64,000 bases of DNA from Salticus scenicus (GCA_963930645.1 OZ005649.1:42820275-42884274); one strand, 5' to 3'; positions 1-11,651 are shown, numbered from the stretch's first letter. Translations and numbers: made by a program. Notes: generated by a model not told the origin, from the letters alone.

Positions 1-181
1 TAATTTATTCCGGGGTATTTTTAGCCCCGCCTTTATTTTCTACCACTTTCAATTTACAAGTAAGTTTTTTCCTATTTTATCGTAGTTATACATTTGAGAA
101 AATTATTCTATAAATAAAGTGGTATGCTATAATTTCGAGGCTAAAAGTGCTCCGTAATAAATTAAAATATTGGCAACTATG
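1..181. mobile_element. MITE, family M2, cut by window start
   Basis: The window opens about 15 bases inside a short foldback element. The first bases (TAATTTATTCCGG) pair with the inverted end near 150-181 (CCGTAATAAATTA, then TTGGCAACTATG), and the halves are inverted copies around a centre near 90. Other copies are at 8822-9014 and 53159-53332. There is no coding capacity, so it is a non-autonomous DNA transposon derivative. The left end and its target duplication are outside the window. Confidence 0.7.
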
Positions 182-371
182 CTAAAGTCCAGATATAAAG
201 GTGATAAATGTATAAAGCCACGCCTATTTTCTTTATTTTTGACAAATGTATTTCATTGTTGCACATGAAGGACATGGTGGTAAATATCTTTACAAAATGG
301 AGATGATGTCCTTTATCTCCATGGTACAATTATATTGGAGACTTTTGATAAACAGAAAATTAAAATGTCAA

Positions 372-410
<39 letters not shown>

Positions 411-479
411 AATATAACAAATGCTTTTATACCGCCGAAATTAAACATTTGAGACTTTGACGTATTTAAGATATCGAAA
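182..479. other. AT-rich stretch with AAT microsatellite
   Basis: Only AT-rich sequence is seen, with an (AAT)n run at about 377-405 followed by AAAT units. No coding signal was found. Confidence 0.6.
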
Positions 480-684
480 CATACTTGCCAACATACTAAT
501 TAATATTTCGTAGTATTGTTAGACCCCCTCCCCTTCTTTTTCACACCATTATCGTTTTAGAGTATTCTTCTTCTTATTTAATCATAATTGAATTTGGAGA
601 ATATTACTCTAAAAATTTACTTGTATGATAAAAGGGCGGGATTAACAACACTACGGAATATTAATTAGGATGCTGGCAAGTATG
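480..684. mobile_element. MITE, family M1, complete
   Basis: A 205-bp foldback element starts CATACTTGCCAACAT and ends with the inverted form TGCTGGCAAGTATG. The inner part is also inverted, with GCCCCGCC-like blocks next to both ends and CTTATTTAATC near the centre. Flanks are TCGAAA (474-479) and TCTAAA (685-690), a 6-bp target duplication with one mismatch. It matches the copy at 8483-8684. No ORF; it would be moved by a transposase encoded elsewhere. Confidence 0.8.
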
Positions 685-1389
685 TCTAAAACAAAGTAAT
701 AATTATATATATATTTTTTAAGAAGCAAATATAAAATAAATATAAAAATTAAGCATAACTCGGGAACTCTTTAAAATCTATAAATATGTTACTTTTTCTT
801 TTGTCATATTAAGTAAAATGTAACTTGCAAAAGTGTAAAAATGTTAGAATAATATTTTATTGATCATTGACTTGACAGTAGCTGCTTTCATAACACTGAA
901 TAGACGAGCTGTAGACTCTATTTTAACTTCTAATATTAAAAAAAGTTGACAAATTTGGTGTAATAATTTGATTATATTTCTAAACATAATAATTTGTGTA
1001 GAATTCATATCTAAAGTTCAGTAGACTCCCAAAATTATCTTCACCATTGAAGTACTATTGAATTACATATATTTTGTCTTCTCATTTATTATTATTATTA
1101 TTATTAATTTAATGGTATGCCTAGTTATAAATTTCTGCTTGACATAGTGATCCACTTTTGTGGTTATTTACAATAATTGTAATATACGATTATAGTACGT
1201 TTCGTTGAATTTTTAAAACATTTTGCACATGTATTAAGTAAAAACCTATAAATAATAAGATTCGTCCCTCTCTCTCGTTTATTTTTTTTTAAATGTTAAA
1301 ATTCATGGGCTTCGCAGCGTTCCGAAAATTTTACGCTCATTTTATTATATTGTCAACACAATTTTCAAATTACACTTTTTCACTTAACG
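685..1389. other. AT-rich, no gene seen
   Basis: Low-complexity AT-rich DNA with short (ATT)n near 1087-1105. No ORF with recognisable similarity in either strand. Confidence 0.6.
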
Positions 1390-1543
1390 CATACTTGCCA
1401 ACATCCTGATTAATATTCCATTGTATCGTTATCCACGCCTTTTATTTCACACCAGTACTTTTTTTTAGAGTATTATTCTTCTTATTTAATCGTAGATGAA
1501 TTTGAAGAATATTACTCCTCTAATTTTCTGGTGTGAAAAAGAA

Positions 1544-1580
<37 letters not shown>

Positions 1581-1583
1581 TAA
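1544..1583. repeat. AAT microsatellite
   Basis: An (ATA)n run of about 34 bases directly abuts the outer end of the family A repeat. The copy at 36791 is also preceded by AAATAATGAAATAAT, so an AAT-rich edge may belong to the family. Confidence 0.85.
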
Positions 1584-2605
1584 TCTGGTGTGTCACTCAC
1601 ACGACTTTCTCTTACCCTGAAATTTAATACTATAAATACAGGTTGCAGATTAATAGGTAAGATAACGAGTACTGCTATGTAAACCTATGTTAAACAATTC
1701 ATATTAAGCTTCTGAAGAGTTTTATATGATAATTAGTTCTGTGTGAGGGGGGCGGTAGCCCCCCTCAACCCTCCGTTTCATTAATGCACCTACATTTATA
1801 TAGAATTTAATTCGGTTATTAAAAAATAATTCTCTTTTAAAAAAATAATTTATTAAAATTATTATTAAAAAAATTATCTAAGGCAGACGATTTCCATATT
1901 AGAGAAGTAGTATAACACCAAATATCCAAAAAAAGTCCATTTTGTTCTCAATATTAAAAAAAAAAAAAAAAGTACGATTTTTTTTCTAAGTTTTTTTTCG
2001 TCAAAAGTAAAAAAAATCGGTAACTTTGTTTTAAATTATCGCAGATCGATGGTTCAACCATTCGTTTAAAAGGTATTGGCGAGCTCTTTTGAAAGATACC
2101 CAACATGAAAAATTACTCCCCTCGAGGGGGGACTTCCCCCCCCAGGGGGGGAGGCGAGGCTCCTACATACACACAATTTTTTTCCCAGTTAACTATCTCT
2201 ATTACAAAAAATATATATTCGTTTCATTTGGTTTAGTGCAGTCTATAGACGTTAAACTCTACTTTCCTGCAATTTCCCCCATAGACGTAATGTATTAGAA
2301 TTCTCTTGATTGTCCCTGTACACGAACCATTTGCTTGATCTTAACGAAAAGCTTACTGTAGCATCCCTATATAATACACATTTAGAATACCAAATTTGAA
2401 CTTTCTGCCATAATTTGTTTTTGAGATATGCTGATAACAGACAGACACACAGACACACAGACATACAGACATACACACGGACCATTTGCTAAAAACATGA
2501 TTTTCGTACTCAGGGGACCTCAAAACGTGTAAATATAACAAAATCTCGCGTTCGAAAATTTGACCCAAAAACAATACTTTCTCTACCTTATGGGTAAGAG
2601 AAAGT
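1584..2605 (+). repeat. Family A dispersed repeat, about 1 kb, unclassified
   Basis: This non-coding repeat starts TCTGGTGTGTCACTCACACG, where GTGTG and CACAC form a small hairpin. It ends in a second hairpin (CTTTCTCTACC, TTAT, GGGTAAGAGAAAGT) followed by A-rich bases. Inside are a GGGGGG/CCCCCC block near 1748-1765, another C/G block near 2120-2150 and an AGACAGACACAC tract near 2442-2475. Related copies: 9366-10073 (variant, minus), 36791-38260 (plus), 38596-39592 (minus) and a diverged one at 41400-42904. Minus-strand reading frames full of Cys-Val-Cys come from the AGACACAC tract and are not genes. Hairpin ends plus an A-rich tail suggest retroposition, but the class is unknown. Confidence 0.7.
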
Positions 2606-2759
2606 AAAAAGCCGGGGCTAACGCTATTATGGTACGGAATATTAATTAGTATGTAGGCAAGAATGCACAACTTTTACATATATCAATAAATTAAAACATC
2701 CAAGAAAAATTTCTTAGTGATGATAGTGGAAGTGGTGTAAATATGATAAAACAGATGTA

Positions 2760-2995
2760 AAATTTCAGGCATGCTGGAAGACCTGAAATACCCGTACATG
2801 CAATCATCAGATTGCAATTATGTAATAATTCTTCTACTTTAAAATTATCGCGAGCCTGAAATGCATGCTATCGTCAGTGTATAGCTATGCTACAATTTTT
2901 GTACTATGAAATTGTCGCGCGCCTTAAATAGAAGTAATCAGCAGTCAGTAGTTATGTAAGAATTCTCTCATGGAACAGTCGCAAGATCACAGCGT
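2760..2995. repeat. Degenerate tandem repeat, about 70 bp, 3-4 units
   Basis: Successive units share an ATGTAA-AATTCTTCTAC-like part, a TTATCGCGAGCCTGAAAT / TTGTCGCGCGCCTTAAAT / CAGTCGCAAG part and a TCAGCAGTCAGT / ATCGTCAGTG part. Units are poorly conserved. No coding signal. Confidence 0.5.
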
Positions 2996-3065
2996 TCAAA
3001 ACTCCTGTCCAGACGCCTTTAGTTCGAATGAAAGTAGATGCAAGCCATGATCAGTGTTTTTTTTC

Positions 3066-3100
<35 letters not shown>

Positions 3101-3985
3101 CTTGCTATATAGTGTATAATTTCAAAAAATATTATACAGAGTAGGTAGGTTATGTATTATGATCTGTAAAGCAATTAGGTATAAAGCAGTACTGAATATC
3201 AGTATAGTGAACATAGTGCACAAATTTACTGTTCTTTAAGAAAGAACTAGTTCCACTATTTGCTAATACAAACTTTTAACATATTTAATTTTATAAAATG
3301 ACTACAAAATATTATTATTCATAAACAGTAATGCTCAGTTTTCCACTCATATGAGGAGATTTTGTATCTATAAACATGACATGATATATAATAATTAAAA
3401 TTTTATAACTTAATACTACGTAATAAAAATCATATTAATACGTCTCAAATGTTAAACTACAGAGTATAAATCACTTTTTATAACAGGGTAATTAATTTAA
3501 AGAAAGAATGTTAATTTTTGTTTCTCTAGTCATAAAACTGATTTATTTAAACTAAATACCCACATCTTACGTAATACAGTTCATTTTTACAATATATTAA
3601 TCATATGTCAGAAAAATAATTTCCCCCCAAACAGTTTTCAATCCCATTTAATCCCATTTCACAGAAATAATAATTCCAGATTTCGTCGCATTTATTTTTA
3701 AGCCGATTATAAAATTTCTTTCGGTTATTTCCTCGCGGATAATTAACTTCACTTAATAAGTGATATTATAAAAAGATTTAAGTGATGTGTATTTTATCCC
3801 ATAAATATTCACTGCTACTTAATATTTTAAAGATTATTCCTTTCTATTTTCTTGAATTTTTAGTACGGCTTAGTAGTTTTCTAGTATAAATATTTTTCTT
3901 TTAATATTTTATCTGAGGGAATGAGATTTTATATCATCAGAATATCTAAATAATTTACTAAATAATTAGGATAAAATAATTTACC

Positions 3986-4018
<33 letters not shown>

Positions 4019-4480
4019 GTATATAAAGAAAATTGTTTGTGTTTTTATTTTGTCTTGAAAAATAGTCTCGAATAAAGTTTTAATTTTTTTTAATTCTTTT
4101 TTTTTTATTTTATTTTCATAAAATGTGACTAGTATAATTTACTCTAGAAAATACGTTTCTTTGAAATTTAGGACGCCAATAGTAATATTGCGTACCATTA
4201 ACCTAACTCATACTTTGGAATTTTTAAAAAATATATAATTGGTAATTCATAGACAAATTAGCCATTTCTTTCTCGGAAGAAAACAAAACAATTTTTACAT
4301 GGCCTGGGGAGGGAATCGATCTTACCTCTTGTCTTAACTTAGGTTATTAAAAAAAAAAAAAAAAAAAAAAGTTTATATATAGATAGATACGTATTGTTGT
4401 CAACTATGACGCTTTGTGGCTGCTGGAAAAATTTAATAGACGATTTTAATTTATCCAATCAATAATAACTGTTACAGAAA
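2996..4480. other. AT-rich, no gene seen
   Basis: Contains (AAT)n at about 3067-3101 and 3986-4017 and a poly-A run near 4348-4370. No recognisable coding or RNA feature. Confidence 0.6.
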
Positions 4481-4569
4481 TATATTTAAAATAAATCGAT
4501 TAAAATTTTTTGGCAGCCAAAACGGTTTCTTAGTGATCTCACGAGTTGTTATTTGGCAGTTTTCATAAA

Positions 4570-4761
4570 TCAATACTTTATTTTGTCTTCATTAGCATAA
4601 ACTGGTTTTCCAGAACGTAATGCATCTTCAACGTCAAAATTGCTGGAACAAAATTTCGTAAAACAGTTTCGATACTGGCGTACTTTAAATAAATTTTCTG
4701 TATACACATCGTATACCTTTTTCCTTGTTTGAACAGTATTTTCGCCTTTTTGATAGCAAAA
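4570..4761 (-). pseudogene. Mariner transposase fragment (N-terminal domain)
   Basis: On the minus strand 63 codons stay open up to a TGA at 4570-4572, with no ATG. The translation contains YDVYTENLFKVRQYRNCF followed by FCSSNFDVEDALRSGKPV and NEDKI. This matches the N-terminal helix-turn-helix region of mariner/SETMAR-type transposases, whose usual form resembles VRxCQxWFxKFRSGxFDxxDxPRSGRP. Just downstream on the same strand, in another frame, TTREI-like codons continue the family pattern to about 4485. The catalytic DDD/E domain is not seen. It is a short dead fragment of a cut-and-paste transposase; the family call rests on motif recognition. Confidence 0.7.
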
Positions 4762-4799
4762 TCAAAATATGCCGAAAATATCGCTTCCGATTTTCTTTA

Positions 4800-5159
4800 T
4801 TTGATAGGGCACCAATCAAAACCTATTGAACAGAATAAAACTGACTTTTTCAAAAGCAAGCCTTGCTATATCAGTTGGCACAATATATAGTGATAATGCA
4901 GCTTAATTGTGAAGATTGTGTGAAAAAAATACAATTAAGTCCTTTGCTGAGAAAAACGAAATTGCTTTCCGAACAACCCGATAATTTTAATATGGGAGAA
5001 TTCAGCTAGCCAAATATTGGACGGGTCCCGAGCAGCAAATCGTAATCACCTTTTGAATGGCCTCTCATCGAAGTCCGAGGATTTGATGAATGGCCGATAA
5101 TTGGAATCTCATCCAGAATGATAAATGTCCTCGAGAATTCATCTGAAATGTTTCATTTG
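4800..5159. other. Unassigned sequence beside mariner fragment
   Basis: Somewhat less AT-rich than its surroundings (for example around 5015-5100). No open frame or known motif could be supported. It could be further decayed transposon sequence. Confidence 0.4.
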
Positions 5160-6345
5160 AATACTTTGGATAATCCTGTATCAAAAATGCTATAAATAAC
5201 TTCTAATTTTAATACATTTCTGCACATACTATGCACAATATTTGTATGTTTTGATGCGGTAATTGCGCAATTACATAGGCAGATATTTTATTTATTTTAT
5301 TCAAAAATTTCTAATTTTTATCACAAGTTTTTTGCTTATTACTAGAACATATTTCTATGAAATTTTACAAAACTTGCTGAAAAATTGACAAAACATTATT
5401 TTGAAACATAATATTCACATGTTCGTTGAAATATGAGCATTTTTAGTAAATATTATTTTACTGCACATACGTGAAAGATAGAAAAAAATTTATTACATAG
5501 TTTGAAAGTTAAATATATTAAGCAACTCTTGTCAAAAGCTCATTTGAATAGAGTAAAAGTTAAGCAAATTGTCGGCAAAAGATCTAATTGGATTTTAGGT
5601 ATTTTTCAGAGTTGAAATTTTATAAGGGGATTTTCATATGCTGAGTATTTAATTTGAAGATCAAATTATTTCAAGCCCATTGCAAAAGTTCTTTTTTGTG
5701 AAAAACCCCTTATAGGCTTGTAACTTTAACATATTTTTTTTATTTATTTACTATGATTTGTGAATTCATAATGGGTTTTTCAGAAAAAAGAACTTTTGCA
5801 ACGTGATTGAAATAATTGGATCCTCAAATTAAATACACGTATGTAAAAACCCTTATGAAATTTCAACTATGGAAAATACCTAAAATCTAGGTCACTCTTT
5901 TACCGACAATTTGATTAATTTTTACTTTATTCAAATGAACTTTTGACAAAAGTTGCTCAATGTATTTAGCTTTCAACTTATGCAATACAAATTTTTCGAT
6001 CTTTGGCGCATGCGCAGTAAAATAATATTTATTATAAAAGCTCATATCTCAACGAATATTACATGTGTGAATTTTATGTTTCAGAATAATGTTTCTCTAA
6101 TGTTTTGCCAATTTTTCAGCAAGTTTTGTAAAATTTATGGCAATCCATTCTAGTTATAAGCAAAAAAACCTGTCGTAAAAATTAGTAATTAAAAAAAAAA
6201 AAAAAAACTATATCTGCCTACTAAATAATTGCGCAATGTTCGAACAAAACATACAAATTATTGTACATTTTATGATTATGAGCAACAATGTATTAAAGTT
6301 ACAAGTCATTTGTAGCATATTTTGTGATAAAGGGGGATTTAAAGT
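5160..6345. repeat. Large foldback (inverted repeat), 1.2 kb
   Basis: The left arm (about 5160-5708) is an imperfect inverted copy of the right arm (about 5773-6345), with a ~65-bp centre. Matching blocks include GTATGTTTTG / CAAAACATAC, GGCAGATAT / ATATCTGCC, TTTTACAAAACTTGCTGA / CAGCAAGTTTTGTAAAA and AGTTCTTTTTT / AAAAAAGAACTT. The right arm keeps GCGCATGCGC at 6007-6016 where the left arm has CACATACGTG, consistent with CpG decay. The reading frame at 5953-6153 lies inside the arm and shows no protein signature. It is probably a foldback DNA element or a fused pair of element ends. Confidence 0.8.
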
Positions 6346-7063
6346 ATTTTCGCTCTTCTTCAGTTTGTGGTTTGTCCCTTAATTGCACTTTAGACTAAAT
6401 CAATAGTAGAAAATATGAGTTTTTAAATGTTCCTTGCATGTGTGAAGTTTCAGGCCATTTCGCCTAGTACTTTTTTAGAAAATTGAAAATATGTCAAAAT
6501 GAAAAAAAAAAAAATAAATAAATAAAATAAATAAATAAATAAATACAATAAAATAATAATTTGTAAAAAAAAACAAAATGTTCTGTTTATTAACAAGATT
6601 TCTTTGTTTTCAACTCTTTGAAGGGCGGTTATTCATTTATGTACCACTAAATTTTAATTTCCAATTGTGAAAAATTAATCACAGAACTTTTTTTTTTCTT
6701 TTTTTTTCAATATTCTTCTTTTACAACTTAGTGAAAGAAATATATTTATTATTTTTGTTCTAATCTTAATTTAACACTGGGGGCGGTTAATATTAAGAGA
6801 GCGTAATTATCTTACCCCAGAAAGGTTTAAACTGCATATATATACATAAAACCTTGGAAAGAACAACTTATTTTATATTAGAAAATTACCATAATTGTTT
6901 GACCATATTGGTTTCTGAAAGTTATACTTGATACTACTTCTCTAGTGATTCCTAAAAAATAAGGCAAACGTTTTCTGAAATTGTGCAATATTTGGAGTTT
7001 TATCGGATTATGTGCAGATTTCGCAAAATTGTCTGTAAATTTCAAAACATAAATAAATATATA
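6346..7063. other. AT-rich, no gene seen
   Basis: Includes A-rich and AAAT-type low complexity near 6500-6570. No supported feature. Confidence 0.55.
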
Positions 7064-7446
7064 CAGGTTCTCAGCAGTCACTACTTTGAATGCCACTTTT
7101 TATATAAAACAAGCTTTGAATTATTCGTACGAGATTATGAATAATACTACAAAGGATTAATGAAGATTACCTTATAAAAAAGAGGTATTGAAAATAGCAG
7201 AGTCGCATTTTTTGCTCCCTTTTTAGAGCACATTCAGGGAAGAAAAATTTCCGAAATTTTTCTACCATTATTTTTATACAGAAATTTTATAGTGTTTTCA
7301 TAGTAATTTGTTGTGATTAAATAGGTTAGCGATTTTTCTATAAAAATAGTGGTAGTAAAAATTGCAGAAATTTCTCATCCCCGACATTGTCCTAAAAAAA
7401 AGGGCGGAGAATACGACCTCTAAAATAGTGACTACTGAGAAACTTG
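7064..7446. mobile_element. TA-target foldback MITE, 383 bp
   Basis: Ends are CAGGTTCTCAGCAGTCACTA and its inverted counterpart TAGTGACTACTGAGAAACTTG, each flanked outside by TA in short TATA stretches. Inner parts also fold back: TTTCTACC / GGTAGTAAAAA and the CTCCCTTTTT / AAAAAAGGGCGGAG blocks. TA flanks and no ORF suggest a Tc1/mariner-mobilised MITE. Confidence 0.7.
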
Positions 7447-8482
7447 TATATATAATTACAATGATTGTATTGAAATATTGACGAAATTTAAAGACACTTA
7501 CTATTTTTAAAATTACTTGAAATAGTTATTGTATCGCAACTGATTTGTTAAATCGCAGGTCTGGTAATGTAATCAGCCATTAAAATATTTGTAGAGCTGT
7601 CACACTTAAGTAAATCAGTTTTCTAAAAGCGATTAAGGTATTATAAGAAGCGTAATTTGAAGCTTTGCTCATATGATATAGCCCCATTTCAAAAGCTTCA
7701 TATCGACTTATAGAATTATAGTAATGTGCAATTTCAGATTAGAGCACATAAAACGAGGCAGCATTAAACTATAGCTTCATTCACTGGTATTAAACATTTG
7801 CTATGTATTTCAATAATGCGAAAATATCATATAGGTAGAGGGCAGGGTAATATTTAGAAAATTCTATCGGTGTAATTTCTAGCCGTAAAATAAATAAATA
7901 AATAATAAATATTGTAGTATTTCAAAAATTAGAGTAGGTCTTTCAAGAGCATTTTAATGCAGTATGTCGAACTGTGTTTGTGTTTGTGTAACATGATAAC
8001 ATTTTAAAATCATCATCTTAATTTACAAATATACAAATGAATAATTTATTAAAAAAATACTTATAAAAGAAAATAAATAAATAAATAATACTATATTTAG
8101 CTATATTAATTACACACCACATAATTCCAGCATTACAAATATATCACTATTAAAACGTAATAGTATGCTTTTATAAATGGGTAAACTATACACAAAAAAT
8201 ATTCTCATCTGACAGTGTGTTGTATTAAAACTTCATATAACTTCGGAATTTTTATTACAACTTACAAAGTAATTTAAATGAAAACACGTTAAAAAATTAG
8301 AACACATTCATGATGAAAAAAAAATAATTCTTATTTTTTGCAATATTGTAGGCCTAAAGGCCGCAGGGATCTCCATCCTAAATCCGTAACTGCTTGAATA
8401 TGTATTCTTACCGGAGTTATTAATTTATAAGAATTTCATCTTATTATGATACTAGACTATAAGTTAATTAATTTTCTAACTT
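7447..8482. other. AT-rich, no gene seen
   Basis: Carries AAAT-type low complexity near 7885-7910 and 8068-8088. No recognisable feature. Confidence 0.55.
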
Positions 8483-8684
8483 CATACTTGCCAACATCCT
8501 AATTAATATTGCGTAGTATGGTTAGCCCCGCCTTCTTTTTTATACCATTATTTTTTTAGAGCATTTTTCATCTTATTTATTCGTAATTGCATTTGGAGAA
8601 TATTACACTACAAATTTACCGGTGTGAGAAAAATGGCGGGACTAGCAACACTACGGAATATTAATAAGGATGTTGGCAAGTATG
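8483..8684. mobile_element. MITE, family M1, complete with exact 6-bp duplication
   Basis: This is the best-preserved M1 copy: 202 bp with termini CATACTTGCCAACATCC and GGATGTTGGCAAGTATG. It is flanked by exact TAACTT duplications (8477-8482 and 8685-8690). The whole element is a long imperfect palindrome with GCCCCGCC / GGCGGGAC blocks inside the termini. No coding capacity. Confidence 0.85.
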
Positions 8685-8821
8685 TAACTTAGTTCAGGGG
8701 TTCTGAGCTTTTAGGGTATTTGGGGGGGGGGGGGGAGTTCACATTATTCCATTACTGATTGAGCATATATTGTCATCGGAGCTAAACATGTGCGTAAAAT
8801 TTCAGACCAATGGGATGATTA

Positions 8822-9014
8822 CATACATGCCGACATTTAAATTTACTCCGGAGCTTTTTTAGCTCCGCCTTTATTTCGCACCACTTTATCGAATTTTTTT
8901 CTACAACTTATAACTTTTATAATTTAAGCAAAAATTAATCTTACAAAATAAGCGGTATGAAATAAAGGCAGGGCTAAAAATACTCCGGAATAAATTAAAA
9001 TATTGGCATCTATG
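8822..9014. mobile_element. MITE, family M2, complete
   Basis: A 193-bp palindromic element starting CATACATGCCGACATTT and ending ATATTGGCATCTATG, with CTCCGGAG / CTCCGGAAT and AGCTCCGCC / GGCAGGGCT blocks. Flanks TGATTA (8816-8821) and TGATCA (9015-9020) are a 6-bp duplication with one mismatch. It shares terminal and subterminal logic with M1, so the two are probably sister families. Confidence 0.8.
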
Positions 9015-9365
9015 TGATCAGATTTATATATTTTTAATTAGAGCTTGGGGGTCCCTTACCCACTGCCCCCAAAATCCTTCTCCCTACACTTTTAATTGAA
9101 GGTTTTGTGATCATGTATGATTAAGTTAATAGAAGGAAAATAGTGTTAGTATAAAGTTCGAATATTCATTCCTGTTATTCTCCAAATTTTCGAAAAGTAA
9201 TTTTTTTTGAATAGTATTATTTTGTGAAGTAACTGCTATAAAAATTTATTGGTACAGAATTTCAAGGATCGCATTAATCTTAGGTTTTAGCATAATTTTT
9301 GTTTGTTCATGTTGTAATTTTTTTTTGTTTCATTTAAATTACAATAATTTGCCAAAAAGTAGTAG

Positions 9366-10073
9366 CATTTTATATTGTGGTGTGAAATTAATTCCTCATA
9401 GCCATATAGTAAATAATGATTTTTTTTTTTTTTTTTAAGCTAAATATTTATCTCTTGGTTTTTTGTATATTTACACGTTTTGAGGCTTCCTGAATACCGA
9501 AGTCATTTTTCAATGTTTGATCTTTGTCTGTGTCTGTTAGAGTAACTTAAAAACGAATAATTTTAGGAGATTCAAACGTTGTATTTTGAAGTTAATACGT
9601 TTGTTGCTAGAAAAGTTTGTTCAAGATTGATAGGTTTCAAGGAATTTTGCGTGCAAATGTTGTCTGAATAATTTTAAATGAACTTTTGAATTTAATAAGA
9701 GATTTGAATTCTGTATAAATGTAGGTGAAATAGTGAAACGGGGGTATGAGGGGGTCGGTAGCCCCCTAACATAGGTTTATTTCCAAAATAAATCTGTTTC
9801 GAAGCCTAATATGAATTGTTTTAACATAGGTTTACATAACAGCAGGGATGGAACACGGGCGCAGAATTCATACCACTATCAATGTAAGAAAAATTTCTAC
9901 CTCTTAAATCAACGATATTATAGGTAGAGAAATTTATTAAACAGATTCCGGTATGAATTCTGCGCCCGTGTTCCATCCCTGTAACAGTACTCGTTAACTT
10001 ACCCCTTAATCTCCAATGTGTATTTATAATAATAAATTTTAGGGTAAGAGAAATTCGTGTGAGTGACACACCA
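9366..10073 (-). repeat. Family A related repeat, variant, minus strand
   Basis: The outer end at 10073 is the inverted family A start (GTGAGTGACACACCA preceded by GGGTAAGAG). Sequence to about 9720 follows family A, including a GGGGG...CCCCC block. From 9366 to 9720 it instead matches the extra segment found inside the copy at 36791-38260 (about 37010-37300). It is interrupted by the MITE at 9843-9981. Confidence 0.6.
9843..9981. mobile_element. Foldback MITE with 6-bp duplication, empty site known
   Basis: A 139-bp insertion with 32-bp near-perfect inverted ends that start CAGGGATGGAACACGGGCGC. It is flanked on both sides by TAACAG (9837-9842 and 9982-9987). The homologous site in the family A copy near 39490-39510 reads TTTACATAACAGTACTCGTT without the insert, so the boundaries are certain. 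No ORF. Confidence 0.9.
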
Positions 10074-10708
10074 AAATATTTTTCTAGTAAAAAGTTAATA
10101 CAATTTTCTCTCTTCTTTTACAACTTGTATTTCTCAGAAATAAAAATATGTGACACATTTTGTGAAAGATATAATTACAATGATAATAACGATAAAAAAA
10201 AAAAAAAGAACTTATTCAATGAATGAGAAAAGAAAAAGAAAGAAAAAGAAAAAGCAAAAGAAGTTGTTAAAAAAGAAAAAATACGTTCTTTTTCTAAAGT
10301 ATTTGCACTTTTCTAAATATAATATGTTTTGTATAAAATTACTATTTTCTTCTTAACCTTTTCCCCCAAAAAATAATAAAATTACAAAAAAGTAATGAGA
10401 AAGAAACCGATAGAATATGATTAATTTTCTTTGAAATACACGTGGAGAAATCTCAGTATTTTTTTTTAAACTGTACTATTGGAAAAAAGAAAAACCTGAA
10501 AAAGATTATTTAATGAAAAAAAAATTCGCCATGAAAGAAAAGTTAAATTAAGAAAAAAAGAGTAGCATTTGGACAAGAAAAATATTTAGTACATATGATT
10601 TAATTTAATAATATAAAGAAAACTTATATATATACATTTATTTTTATCTTCCACTAGATTTAAAAAGAAAAAAATTACATCTATTAGATTTTTTTCCCTT
10701 TTACTTAA

Positions 10709-10741
<33 letters not shown>

Positions 10742-11640
10742 AAAAAACTTGATTATATAAAATTGAAGCATTCAAAGAAAGAAATAATTGTTTTAATAAA
10801 AAAACCAACATTTTAGAACTTGATATTAAAATTTGATTAAGTTCGAATTTTTAACAAATAATGAAAGAAATTTTCAAATAACTAAAATTTTGGCAAATAG
10901 TGTCTAGATAAATTCTATGCATGTTCGCAATTTTTAATGAAAGAAAAATGGAAATAACGTATATTTGAAATTTAATAACAATTGGTTTCTGAGATTTGAG
11001 TTCAAAATGAAATGTTGTAACTAAATTAAATTAGGACCAATAATGTTTTAATAAGCATTAATATTGAATCAAATGTCACGTTGATTTTATTAATGCATAT
11101 TGACATTAAAAAATAAACCATCATTCAATTTTAAATATTGATTTAAATATAAAAAGAGGAACAGATAAAGTAGATTAATCTTGAATGGAGAAATTTTTTT
11201 TGCAATACATCTTTCAGTAATTTAAATATGGTTTTGTAATTTAATTTTAAAAAGTACAAAAATAATGGAAACATTTCCTGTAACACACAGTTATAAATAA
11301 CAGTTTCAGCTCTTTTTTTTTTTTTATATACCACTAATTTTTAAGAGTAATCTCTATCTTATTCGATCATAAATAATTACTGTAAATTTCCACTAAACAT
11401 TTCTGTAGGGAAATAGTGGCAGTGAAAAAATCGGAAACTTTCATCTCTGAATACATCTTAAATCTCCACTAGTCGTTGCAATAAATAAATATTATCTATA
11501 ATCCCCAGTCCGTGTTGCCAACGAGTAGGGATTTTTTATTTAATACAGGTGCTCCAAAATCGATTTTTTTTTTTTTTTAATTCTTTTCGCACCACTATTT
11601 AAAAAAAATAAAATTTATAATATATTTACGCAGGTACACT
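10074..11640. other. AT-rich, purine-rich low complexity
   Basis: Long A-rich and AAAG-rich tracts (10190-10290) and a (CAA)n run at about 10710-10742 create spurious reading frames. A short foldback at about 11323-11455 (TACCACTA ... TAGTGGCAG) resembles the inner part of the MITE at 7064. No gene seen. Confidence 0.55.
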
Positions 11641-11651
11641 TAAAAATTTCA

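Larger units (their letters stand above)
1390..2664. mobile_element. MITE, family M1, split by a family A repeat
   Basis: The left half (1390-1540) starts CATACTTGCCAACATCC and runs to TTTCTGGTGTGAAAAAG. The right half (about 2606-2664) resumes with AAAAAGCCGGGGCTAACG and ends TAGGCAAGAATG. Read together they rebuild an M1 element like 8483-8684. The break holds an AAT microsatellite and the family A repeat at 1584-2605. AAAAAG occurs on both sides of the break and may be the target duplication of the inserted repeat. Confidence 0.7.

Noticed and set aside
2252..2670. Minus-strand frames with Cys-Val-Cys runs (also at 38564-38942)
   Set aside because: Both are translations of the AGACAGACACAC tract of the family A repeat, and frames differ between copies.
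9821..10069. 82-codon minus-strand frame
   Set aside because: It crosses a MITE insertion and the family A end; the frame exists only because of the insertion.
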